A DNA stretch of 64,000 nucleotides, taken from assembly GCF_964340395.1 (NCBI RefSeq), contig NC_135566.1, positions 574,001-638,000 of the forward strand, written 5' to 3'. The notes beneath the pieces are model-generated. The model searched no databases. It was not told where the DNA came from and worked only from the letters and a program-made list of their open reading frames with translations. Both the position numbers and the translations under genes were made by a program. Shown piece by piece: positions 12,319 to 35,700 of the stretch. Numbering within the stretch: the stretch's first letter is position 1; every line of letters begins with the position of its first letter. The stretch comes from Glandiceps talaboti. Its lineage: Eukaryota; Hemichordata; Enteropneusta; Spengelidae.

Positions 12319-12891
12319 GCGAAACAAAGATGGGTGATGGACCACTTTCTCCCTTTAAAAAAATAACGATGTATTTAGCCGAACCGTAAATCACTAAACA
12401 CATCTGTATACAGCTACAGTCGAGTCTACGTGTCTTGGTAAATTTCATCTCAACGTTATAACGTTTAATTAGTACTCATTAAAATATCACATGTCCACTC
12501 TCGCACCGTTGTTATATTTTGGTTCTTCGCATCACGCAATCGTTGCCATGGGGACCTGTCATAGCTCTGTGTCATTATTATACATAACATTTGAAATCTG
12601 TAGCATATGTGTATGTAACATGATGAGGCTGTAGTTCTTATTTTCTGATAACCAAAGGCATACTTTTGACCAGTCTTTTATTTCTGACGCAAAAGGAGAC
12701 AGAAACCAGTTGCTCTTAGTTGAATAGGAACAGTACGTTGTATTGTGAATGCAAACTTTAGAGTGAGGAGGTTTGATACGGACAAAGAAGTCAAAGAACG
12801 CACGAGAAGTACTAGTTACAGCTGCTCTACTCACACGAAGGCAAGACGAATTCGATGTCCTACACAACTCAAGTATAGTAAGGCTGATGTT

Positions 12892-23673
<10,782 letters not shown>

Positions 23674-23888
23674 AAAACAAACTGAACAACATACAAATTT
23701 CATCTCTATTGCGACAACGGTGATTTTTATTGTAGATTTTACTCTTCAATTAAATATATTGCGCCTTTCCTCATCCAACTGTATGCAGTATGTCGTTGTA
23801 CAGAGAAAATATATTTTCAACAAATTGTTTACAAATCTGTTGAACTCCTGTTGGAAAATATCTCATGCTTGTGATACGAGATGTTATT

Positions 23889-23975
23889 TAAGGGAGTATA
23901 GTACAGAAGCAAAACAAGTTTGAGGTATTTCTAAGGGAGTATAGTACAGAAGCAAAACAAGTTTGAGGTATTTCT
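23889..23975. repeat. 43-bp tandem duplication in the CNG 3' region
   Basis: AAGGGAGTATAGTACAGAAG with CAAAACAAGTTTGAGGTATT is present twice in a row with no differences seen. Confidence 0.9.
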
Positions 23976-24285
23976 AAGTAAAGTCGGATAACATTTGCAT
24001 TGTACCATCTGCTTGGAAGGGGTGGGTGTGGGGGACAGGTTGGTCGGGTATGTAGATAAAGAAGATTTATCAAATTGTAGACATAATTATAATACCAGAC
24101 ATATCTGGACCCTCTCTCATACCACGTCACTGTTTTCCGTAAATGAAACAGACAAACAACCTTACATAGGGTTTCTACTTCACATCATACGTTTGATTCT
24201 TGTGTAGGGATGAGATGACTCATATGTAAAAGTCGTCACAAAATACCCTATGTTTGCACTTGAATTGGATATACTGTATTCACCA

Positions 24286-24390
24286 TCGTCGTAAACCACA
24301 CCCTCTTTTACGGCACCGTCCAAGTCGCAATACCAAGAGTTATTTCATTGTTTCGCAGTGTCACGGAAGAAATAACAACTCTGGTTTGCG
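24286..24390. repeat. Dispersed repeat, copy 2
   Basis: Related to 22225-22330 through ACCATCGTCGTAAA, CCTCTTTTACGGCACC and TGTTTCGCAGTGTC. Confidence 0.6.
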
Positions 24391-24984
24391 AGAATGGTAA
24401 TCACATGTCATAACCTTCATTCGTTCTGTTATCCTCCTTTGAGTTTTAAAGCATCCACACTTTCTAAGTCATTAAGTGAAAATCGACCAATGTTGAGCGC
24501 CATTCGTTTTCTCAGACCATCAAACATTTTGGACGTTCTGAGGTTTATGTCATGAATGTATTTATATGTGTGTAGATGTATAATTACTTTGTATTGTTGA
24601 AAAAAAAAAATTGATACCATGTATGAGATGAATGATCAAACTTGTAAGTATATTGTTATTTGTTATTCTTTGAGATAAATATGTATTTAGAGTACGGGGG
24701 AAGTTGTGTATCCCAAAGAATGTAATATCTCATTTAAATAGTATTGATGTGTATCATATATCCATGTTGTAATAATGTCATATTCAGTAAGATTTGATAC
24801 TGCGGTAATTCGATTTGTCGTAGTACTGCTTTGTTTTGCAGTTGTAGATTGTCAGAGTACGGTGAATTCTGATTATCGACCAGAATGATTGTTCTGCATA
24901 CGATAGATGTCGTTAAAGTATATCTAATATACCTAGCCTAGCCTGTGACCAACCCGGGATCCATGTGTTGAGGAAGTCAACACT

Positions 24985-25071
24985 ATGCGGAGTTTGGAGT
25001 CTGAATTTGCAGACAAAACTACTGCACTGGAAGACAAAATTGATGAATTAGCAGAAAAAACTAGCATGTAA
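24985..25071 (+). pseudogene. Short coiled-coil-like ORF fragment beside a (TA)n tract
   Basis: This frame encodes 28 residues beginning [20 protein letters not shown] and ending in a stop. It shows a clean heptad pattern and strong charge bias, unlike the surrounding AT-rich DNA. It may be a piece of a retroelement ORF or of a decayed gene. It ends 26 bases before the long (TA)n tract, where retroelement fragments often sit. Identity is unknown. Confidence 0.35.
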
Positions 25072-25097
25072 TTTTGTTCTGTTAATATTTTCAAAAC

Positions 25098-25258
<161 letters not shown>

Positions 25259-25974
25259 TGGAGGGTATTTCTATGGTCAATCAAAAATAATTAACAAACA
25301 ACAACACGAAACAACAATAGTAACTTTAATATGTCCGACATATATAAAGTATAAAAATTCAAATATAAATCTTACTCTTTCTGACTATGTTATTATTACA
25401 ACATGATTGGAACAAATCGTCATAAAGTCGTGAATCTATCATTTCTGTTTTAGTTGGTCGAAGTTTTCTCGTAAATGTGTCTATTTCGAGTATAGTGACT
25501 GTAGCATCTCTTTAGAAAAAAATAATTGAATATTGACATATATTGGAGTTTCTGTATTTGAGTTTTTGAGCCTTTGAGCCTAGGACGTCGACGGGTCTCT
25601 ACCCTGTTTAAGTGCTATCTACAGAAATAAAGTCACATTGTTATACTCAATATTCTGTCTACAAGCTCCATCTATATACATACTACTACTTGTCAAGTAC
25701 ATTTATGTTATGGGAGGTATGGCCTATTAAAATTGACCAATGTGACCTATTATAGGGGAAATGAACAAGTAATTCACACCGGAGCTGAACATCACAGTCT
25801 GCACATCCATAACAAACCTGTTGGCGAGTACCACATGTACTAGCTTGCAGCGCAGACGAAGTAATTTGGGACTCGATTCTGACAATTGTCCCTCCTTCTC
25901 GAGACATAGTCAGTATAGCGTCCAGTACACACGCCTGCCCTCGTCTGCAAGCAGGACTACACATGTACATGTAC

Positions 25975-26110
25975 ATAGTAGCCTTGCCGTCCATTGTAAA
26001 ATGTATGATATTCACACGTCATTTTCCGTCACCTTCACCGTTATAGTAGCCTTGCCGTCCATTGTAAAATGTATGATATTCACACGTCATTTTCCGTCAC
26101 CTTCACCGTT
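25975..26110. repeat. 67-bp tandem duplication
   Basis: The sequence TAGTAGCCTTGCCGTCCATT through TTTTCCGTCACCTTCACCGT occurs twice, back to back. Confidence 0.9.
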
Positions 26111-26137
26111 TTGTCTTGTCTCTTGTAAAATACTCTA

Positions 26138-26138
<1 letters not shown>

Positions 26139-26173
<35 letters not shown>
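26139..26173. repeat. (CA)n microsatellite
   Basis: About 17 CA units. Confidence 0.9.
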
Positions 26174-26177
<4 letters not shown>

Positions 26178-28899
26178 TGATAAAAGTCTCCATGGAGAAA
26201 ACAGTGCTCAGTGCAAACTTGGTAGCAGAGCATAACAAACTTAATCCAAGAAATTAGGAGGTCAGAAGCCATAAGTCATGAGTGAAACACCACGGCATCG
26301 TCATTTCTGCTGTAATAATGGGACCATATATCAAAGCTCATCTCAATCATTACATCACATATTTATTCAAAAAAGTACAGAAATTACATTTCAGAAATTA
26401 TTCAAATATGTTTTGATGACATTCATGGAAGTGGCTGGAAAAACTTAGTTTAGTGAGCTAGCAGAGTGTGCAGTTAAATAAATATTTTTAAATTAGTTAT
26501 GTATACTACTTATCAAAGTCTTCTATTCTATGTTTTATTTCATATACTGTCATTTAAGACACTTATACTACCAAACATAATCATTAGAAAGTGACCTTCC
26601 AGAGGTCAAACACACAACTTGTAATACAATCCAAATATACATCACTTGAAGAAATTACATTTTACAAAATCATACCAGCAAGGCAAATATGACATCGATT
26701 GGTTGCAGTACTGACAAAAATAAGGAATACAATATACATGTATAATTAACTGGTAATATTTACCATCATATTGACTGTCAACTACTTTTGGCTCCATTGT
26801 CTTATTTCAAACACATTACATTGAGTACAGTCATTATCAAACCCACACATCGAGTACAGTCATTATGAAAATGTAAAGTGTTTTTTGACTGAGTTTGTAC
26901 ACACATGCTTGATATTTAGCAAATGACACGGAGATCAAGATATTTGATACGGTATATGCTATACTTCAATACTGTTAAAAGTGACAGATTTATTTACTTC
27001 CAACAACACTTTGTCTTTTATGTGCCATTCATTCAGTTCACAATGATCAAAGTGAGGAGTTTAAACTTATCAAACTTTCTCTTACCTATATTGTATTGAC
27101 AATGGTGTAACTCCATGACAGTTGACATAAGAAAAGACAAATACATCTCTAGATTCTAAGCAGTTAAAAGCAACTCCACACATATGCAAAGTACCCAACC
27201 ACAACCCTCCCTCCTGTCTCCCTAGCCTCCCATTCTCACTCAAAAAGTACCCCCCACCCTGATAAGTACCTGTACTTATTGTCATGATACATATACAATG
27301 CAGTAAAGAGTAAGTACCAGAACAATTGTTATAGAAATTTCTGATGAAAATGAAATTCATTTCAAAAAATGGGAGAGTAACCTGTACTGTTGCACAGGTA
27401 AATTTCATTTACACAAGGTGCAAAGATTGTTCAAAGATTTCAATAAACTTTTTGTTTATAAAGTCCACTTGGACTTTGGAGAGATGTGATCATGTACATC
27501 ATTTTGTCCTTTAATCCTTTATATAAATGATAAACTTTTATGTCAGTGGCAGTAATTTTATAAAATGTGCAAGATAAATGGCTTCATAGCCAAAAACGTG
27601 ACAACACATTGGTTGTAACCATGGATAACTCCACATTATGTCTATGCTACAGTTGTAGTAAGAAATCATGATTTTTTCACCACAATGAATTATATACATA
27701 AAATACTTCAAACAAATCTAAAATTTCAAAACTTCATAAACTTTCGAAGGTTTACCCGCTAAAGACATCAAAAATATAATTAGTTAAGTAGTGAGATTGG
27801 TTTGTATGAAATCATCCTGAGACGTAATGTGTAAATTAGTTGAATTCAAAATATTAAAACATAGTGTATTTCATAATCTAGATTGTCCAGTTGTTAAAGT
27901 GTTAAGAATGTTTGTTAAAAGTATCTAGTATAGTAAGTTGTATGTCAGTTTAGGTTATGTATGTATAAATATTACAATCAATTCTAAACATGAAATACTG
28001 TATAGCAGTTGTATGTGTCAATTTAATGTGTAAAGATGATCTAGAATTCTGTACTCAGTACATAACATAGCCCTATTTCTGACACCTATATTATTTTTTC
28101 TGAGGGTACATGTTGTCTGTTCTTGATACTAGTGGAACTGTATGCCTTATGTTTATGTAGGTTTTGTGATCAAAATCAATAAATGAAAGTGAGATCAAAT
28201 TCATTCATTGAGTACTTGAGAATGTCATTAGTTTTTCTAAAACTACATTCATTTTCCAATCATCCAAAATATTCATATCAAAAGCTAAAAAAAAATTGAG
28301 TTACGGTAGTCTGGATAAAATCAGTAATAAAGATTAAAAACTGTCCTCTACAAATAACATACTTGTGTTTGATATTTTCATTTTGGCAAGATGATGGTTG
28401 GCAGTAATTTACGTGAGTATTTTTGAAAGATAAACAAACTCTCCAGATAACGTGGCTTTTCAGTGATTAAAAACTTGTCAAACCTTAAAATTTAGAACTT
28501 ATGGAACAAGATATAACAATACTTTGCTCCTTTTAAAAAATTAGTGTGATGTCACATTTATTATCATGAATTTTAAAAGGTTTGTTAAAATCAAAACTGT
28601 GCACAGGTGCAGCATATACATGTACTAAAACATGAAAATGACTCATTTGTACAAATTGAAATGCCATGAGTTGTGTCATTTTTGTGATCCAAATTCTTAC
28701 CCTATCATATCATTTTACCAACCCTGAGTTTATGTGAAATACGACAATAGTCATAGATAAGATTAAGATTACATCATTGCAGACACAATGTAGGGTTGGT
28801 TAGGTGATAAATTACAATACTACCACCTACATTTGTACTGTCTGTTCACAATCAATGAATTAACACCAAGCCCACTGCACAGTACTAAATTGTAACTAA

Positions 28900-29330
28900 C
28901 ATTAACAGCAAAAATTGTCTGAAGCCCATGGTGCAATATTGTAACATTGTACATTGAACATTGACTTAATTGAAGTGCGTGCTTTGATAATCGTAACATT
29001 GTAACATCCACAACATGAAATCCCATTGTTATATTGTAACATTGTAGCATACACAGCAACATGAATCCCATGGTGATACACTGAAACATTGCAGCATTAA
29101 AAACAGACTTGACTGCATCCCATGGTGCTAATTTATAACAATGTAGCATATAAAACAAAACTTGATTGAATCCCATGGTGCTGATTGTAACAATGTAGGG
29201 TGTAAAACAAGACTTGATTGAATCCCATTGGTGCTGATTGTAACAATGTAGGGTGTAAAACAAGACTTGATTGAATCCCATTGGTGCTAATTTATAACAA
29301 TGTAGCATCCAAACAAAACTTAATTGCACT
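28900..29330. repeat. Diverged minisatellite, unit about 55-60 bp, in the INPP5K 3' region
   Basis: Units contain GACTTGATTGAATCCCATTG, GTGCTGATTGTAACAATGTA and a GGGTGTAAAACAA linker. The copies at 29150-29290 are near-identical and those to the left are increasingly diverged. It sits directly downstream of the INPP5K stop on the minus strand, so it is probably transcribed in the 3' untranslated region. Confidence 0.85.
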
Positions 29331-29362
29331 ATTATAGTAGGATATAAAAGATTGCATTGACT

Positions 29363-32300
29363 CTACTCTTCTGATAATCCAGGTGACAATATCTGAAATA
29401 CAAATAGCATGGAAACAAGGGAAATAAATAAATGAATGTTAATCTTTGCTGTCTTAGATACTAATGTAATTCATCTGTGTATCAGGAGATATAGCCCTCT
29501 ACTCTGGCAACACAATACATCATTGACATCATTGAAATCATTGGCAAGTATGGTATCAAAAACCAAGTGCTTTAGATAACGAGAAGGAAACATCTGGTAA
29601 GATTTCGACATTCAGGTGTGAAATCTTGGACACCTACCTAAGCATTACTGGTAATACACAAAGGTGTGTTTATAACATTTGTAATTTAGTTTATATGATT
29701 ATGTCACACATCTAAGAGTATGAAAGTCTAACTCACCTGAAAGGCTTCACTGACTCCAAGGATACTGTCTGTAAGACTGCTAAAATAGCCTAGTACATAA
29801 TGGCATGTTGTGTCTTTAGGTAGGTAGTTACATTCAAATCTAACCTTGCAGCCATGCTGTAACGCCTCTCCATCCTTCACTGCCCACACATACGTTACAC
29901 AGTCTTTATAATGGCGAAAACCAATCTGAAATTGCATAAATATAAACAATGTTAAGTTTTGCTAAAATCACAGAGATATACCAATGTTACATTTTGCTAG
30001 AATCACAGAGATATACCAATGTTACATTTTACTAGAATCACAGAGATATACAAATGTTACATTTTACTAGAATCACACAGATATACCAATGTTACATTTT
30101 ACTAGAATCACAGATATACCAATGTTACATTTTACTAGAATCACAGAGATATACCTATGTTACATTTTGCTAGAATCACAGAGATATACCAATGTTACAT
30201 TTTGCTAGAATCACAGAGTTATACCAATGTTACATTTTGCTAGAATCACAGAGATATACCAATGTTACATTTTACTAGAATCACAGATATACCAATGTTA
30301 CATTTTACTAGAATCACAGAGATATACCTATGTTACATTTTGCTAGAATCACAGAGATATACCAATGTTACATTTTGCTAGAATCACAGAGATATACCAA
30401 TGTTACATTTTGCTAGAATCACAGAGATATACCAATGTTACATTTTGCTAGAATCACAGAGCTATACCAATGTTACATTTTGCTAGAATCACAGAGATAT
30501 ACCAATGTTATATTTTGCTAAAATCACAGAGATATACCAATGTTACATTTTACTAGAATCACAGAGATATACCTATGTTACATTTTGCTAGAATCACAGA
30601 GATATACCAATGTTACATTTTGCTAGAATCACAGAGATATACCAATGTTACATTTTACTAGAATCACAGAGATATACCAACATTTAGTAAGTTATGTCAA
30701 TGGCAAATTTCTTTTAAAATGGTGACATCATGAAATCGCAGTTAAATAACAATATTAAGTTCTACTTTGACCAAATATGCATTGAAATATTTTAGGATAA
30801 ATCTGATTTTCACTTTACATGTAGACCACAGCAGATACTAACCAAACATTAAACATACATAGTATACACAGAGAAAGCTCAGCTTCAATCATTTGTTTAC
30901 TGTTTCAACACTTGTTATTGCTGATAACAGGGAACTAGTGATCATCATTGCTTTCACTAATATATTATTTGTCCAAACTATAGGAGTAATCTTCAACATT
31001 GTAATCAACGATATAACATATAGGGTAGTCACTAACAGTGATCAGATAATAATGTATGATTGCAAAAATATTCTTGACATAAACTTCCCTTCATAAACTA
31101 ATGCAATACTATTGTTAATACACACTAACCTTAAAGAGTCCGATCCAATCCCAGCTGTCAGTCCGTGTATCAATATCAACTGTGTAAATACATTCACAAT
31201 CTCGCTGTTGGCTCCATGGCCAGGTTGTATGAAATCTTACTAAAGGTTTCATTTCTGTCTTCAGTATCTGTTAAGTAGATCAGTCATACAACGATTGTCA
31301 GTTTAAGTTCATGTGATAGTCATGTGATCAGAATATCTCAGAAATACAAAGGTTTCACTTCTGTCCTCAGTACATGTAGAGTATATCATACAATGATAGT
31401 CAAACTCTATAGAGTTGGTTTTCTGGACATGTGATTAGTCATGTGATCACAGTATACGATCACTTACTTTCAATCTCAGATCTGCACTAACTGGTATATG
31501 ATCACTCCATAGTACTGCTCTATGACTGTCATATCTGTCTAGTTCCATCTGTAAGTTTCGTCTTTCTTCTTTATCTTTATTTACTTTCCATAGTATTCTA
31601 TCACACCAGCCTGGTTTACGTTTCTTTGCACTGTGTGGCAAAATAAAAGCAATACATTACTGTAAAAACTGCCTCAATATCCTTACACTTGATGTAACTG
31701 GCAAAATATTTAAGCTTGTCACAGGTGGGGAAGTAACAACCAAACTACAGTTTTGATCACCATATCATGCCGTCTTCTCCATTCCACATAATGAGATATT
31801 TTTGGCTTAAAATAGAGGTTACAAAAATTACATTTTTACAATTCTATTTCATGTTAAATGAATACAAACACCATCTACTAAACTTTATATTGACTATCTG
31901 TCCAAGGAATAATGGAGGAAAGAATACACATTTTGTCAATATATACTTAATCAGTACAATAAACCATCACCTACTGTTCTTTTTAGAATAGAGGTTACAA
32001 GTCAGGGGTGAACAAATCATTTTGTGAACTGGTGGTCCTCAGACCAGTGTCTTAAAAAATCCAGTGGTCCTGCTGAAAGAATTAGTGGTACAAGGTAAAA
32101 TTTGTGTGGTCCACACAAAAAATAGCTAGTCCCGGACCCAGGACCAGTGGATTTGTTCACCCCTGCAAGTGCTATCATGTATTCTGTTAAATGGTTTCTT
32201 GATGGGTAATTCCATTGGTTGTAGAAAACATTTACTTTTTAACTTGTACAATGCCAGATGTTCTTATCTTTAATCACTTCAATCATAATTTGTAATCATC

Positions 32301-32625
32301 TAATTTATGAGATGGGGAAATGTTTATACTAATACCTTGAATCATAATTTGTAGTACCAGCATCTAATTTATAAGTTGGAGGGAATGTTAGTTCTCCTTC
32401 TTGGAAATCAATGAACGCATCTCCAGCTTCTTGTGACAAACATAGTTGGTCTTTAGTTTTCAGAATGTCCAACTTATCCCAATTAATAAGGTCCTTGACA
32501 TCGTCTGTCTTTAAGTCAGCTATACGGTAGTTCAGATCACCAAGCCATATCACATAGCTGTTATAAGAAATAATACAAGTCAGAGAAAGAAAGAAAGGAA
32601 ATGAGATCTGATAGCAGATACAAAA

Positions 32626-32701
<76 letters not shown>

Positions 32702-32710
32702 GAGAGAGAG

Positions 32711-32769
<59 letters not shown>

Positions 32770-35700
32770 CAGAGACAGAGATGTATCTAGTATGTATAAT
32801 ATATGTTGCACACATACAGAAAATACATTCCAAATTGGTACAGAACTGAAAGCTCAGACACATTTAGTTTGGTTTCAACAGGTTATAATAATTTGCTGAT
32901 AACAGGGAACTGATGTTCATCATTGCTTTCAAAGTTGTCTGAGAAACTAGAAACTAGAAACTTTCAACATTACAATGATATACAGAGATAACAAGAACCG
33001 GTGCCCCTCACAGCTTTCAATTGAGTTTGTCAGGGTAACGGGAAACTGGTGTTATCACAGCATTTAATTGCTACAAGTTTGTAGGAATGTGGTTGTATAT
33101 GACTTACTCATGGTCCAGTATCTGTGTTGTTTGGCAAGTATCAAAGTATTGGTCATTGATAATGGTAAAGTAGTCTTTATTTCTCTGATTCCATCCCTCT
33201 AAATGGGGTTCTAAGTGACAATTGACAAGACATACGCTGGCACCATACAAACCAAATCGTACTGTCACAGCACCTTTGTTGCCCTGGTAACAAATCACAA
33301 AATAGGACTACTGTCAGAAATGCTAGTAAAAAATATTGAACTTGTAAATGTACCATCTTGATATCTGAAATGGTGCATTATTGGAAATGTGGTATGATCC
33401 AACTGATAAATATGACTCAGTCACTGTTGACAGATTGTATGGGTATGGGGATTATCTCTCCAATCCCTAACATTAGGTATTACCAAAACTACAAATAATC
33501 TTGTCTTAGTTAAAGTGAAATTTACAATTTCATTCCATTTGTCAATTTAAGTGTAGTACATTGTACATGTAGAAGATGTGAAAGCTCAGACACATTTAGT
33601 TTGGTTTCAACAGTTAATATCTTGCTGATAACAGGGAACTGGTGTTCATCATTGCTTTCAAGGTTGCCAAGGTAACAGGAAATTGTGTTTATCATGGCTT
33701 TCAAGGTTGTCATGGTAACAGGGACTTGTTGTTCATCATGGCTATTTGGGGTTGTCATGGTAACAGGAAACTGATTCCAGTAGAGCTTGTAACATTACCA
33801 TGTCAGTGACTAGCGAGACTAGAGTTGATCATCACTTTGCGGTTAGTGAATTATAAACAACAGAGAAAGAGTTTGTGTTTATTGAACACGTGACATATCC
33901 TAAATATTATCATTGATGATTGTACTTTAAGTTTTCTGATTGTAAATCCATAATCACTATATCACTGATCAAAATACTTTACTGAAAACGAAGTCTACTG
34001 ATGACATTTGACAGAATGAAAGGTTTGTCAGATTAGATAATTAAAATTATAGACTAAGCTAGTAACACCTAGGTAATGCCTCTCTTTGTGGTGTTAATAT
34101 ACACTTATTGTATGGCTATGAGGGTACTAGTAGATGTCTATTACTCCAAGGGCTGTTATGCAGCAACTATTTCCTGTGGCTGAAATCGGAGGGAAATAGT
34201 TGCTACATAACCACACGAGGGGTAATATGACATCTACTAGTGCCCAAATAAGGCCAGGCAATAAGTGTTTTATTACACATCACATTCTCAGGCACATATG
34301 CTTTCCATAGTCAAAGCAGATCACCAATAAGACTTCCATGCTACATGAATATTGCCTTAGGAAAAATAAAGTGAGACTAGTGCACCCTATATGCAAATTG
34401 AGGTCACTATGGGTCAAATCCATACCATGTGATACAATCTAAGCCCTATTACTAAACACTTATAAAATGCTGTGTTATAATAAGTTTATATTCCAAGTAA
34501 AATCAGACAAAGTACCCTAATACCACATTTTTATCAAATGGTTCATGAAAAACATGTGTTTGTATAAATAAAGATTGACATTAAACTAAAATAGTTACTT
34601 ACCCAGAAACCTCCAAGTCCAGTTCTGGTGTAGTTTGTATGAATATTTCTTATGAATGGAACATGATCTAATTTGGATAAAACTAAAAGTACAAGACCTT
34701 GCAGACGAATGTCTTTTACCTAGAAATATAAGAATGAATACATAATGATGTGACAGTGAGCCTATCAAAACATTAACACATACAAATGGAAATCTACACA
34801 TTTCATAAATTTTCCTCTGATATTTTGGCAAAGGACTGCATACTAATACTATACCTTGACATATCCCCTTGGTCCAAGTTCTGTACATATCCATTCAGTC
34901 CATGGATCTTCTACTAGGCTGTCCCTTACATAGTGATGTGGTTTGGAGCTAACTTCTTGAAGACCAATAACATACATGTCAGGTGCTGGAGTTTGCTGAA
35001 CCAGCAGGAAGTCATGCAGCATACTGCCCTCTGGTGGTGGGTCCAAAGTGGCAATGTTCCAAGTACATGCAAAGAGTCTGCATTCAAAAATGAATAATAT
35101 TGTTAGTGTGGTCTGTTTTTAAAAAAAAATCTTTATCTATAGTACAGGATATGAAACTGTCACAGTACATTGTAAATATGAAACTATGATATTATTTGAT
35201 GTGAAAGCTCAGACACATTTAGTTTGGTTTCAACAGTTAATATCTTGCTGATAACAGGGAACTGGTGTTCATCATTGCTTTCGGCAATACTGTGGTGACA
35301 AGAAGCAATACCATGGTAACAAGAAGCAAAACCATGGAGACAATATACAATATCCTGGTGACAAGGGGCAATACCATGGTGACAAAAAAATAGTTATCAA
35401 ATTCATTTCATCATTAGCATTTTTGTCGCGAGTGATAAGCAGAGCTAAATCTGCTTACATTCCCCTTAAATCATAATAGTACAAAGTTTACACATCTATG
35501 CAAGTATCACCACAAAAAAACTGTGTTACTGTTTTAATTCATTTAGAAATTTTTACATTATCTTAAATCAACAATAATGTTGGGCTCTAGCCTAATATGA
35601 GTTATCACTGAATATATTTTATCACAGATGTTGGCGATAAATTTCTCTCCATTGACTATGATTTTATCAATATCACTTCCCAGTAAATATTGACAATGGA

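Larger units (their letters stand above)
5736..12891. other. Intergenic region between gene 1 and the CNG channel
   Basis: About 7 kb without a supportable coding exon. It holds tandem repeats at 6309-6475, nested inverted-repeat elements at 6905-7503, a decayed element with TA-flanked ends at 8554-9721, a minisatellite at 11391-11550 and a foldback element at 12028-12318. The 3' untranslated region of gene 1 and the promoter and 5' leader of the CNG gene must lie at its ends. Neither could be delimited. Confidence 0.6.

Noticed and set aside
12745-12891. Upstream extension of the CNG first exon
   Set aside because: Frame is open but starts only with GTG; the first ATG is 12892, so the extension is likely 5' leader.
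25686-26015. 109-codon minus-strand frame with several cysteines
   Set aside because: No recognisable domain, part of it covers a tandem duplication, and no flanking exon fits; probably chance.
28820-29329. 169-codon minus-strand frame
   Set aside because: Produced by the 55-60 bp minisatellite; repeats the same peptide with drift.
32329-32811. 160-codon minus-strand frame
   Set aside because: Only the part at 32336-32557 is a real INPP5K exon; the rest reads through a CA/CT repeat in the intron.
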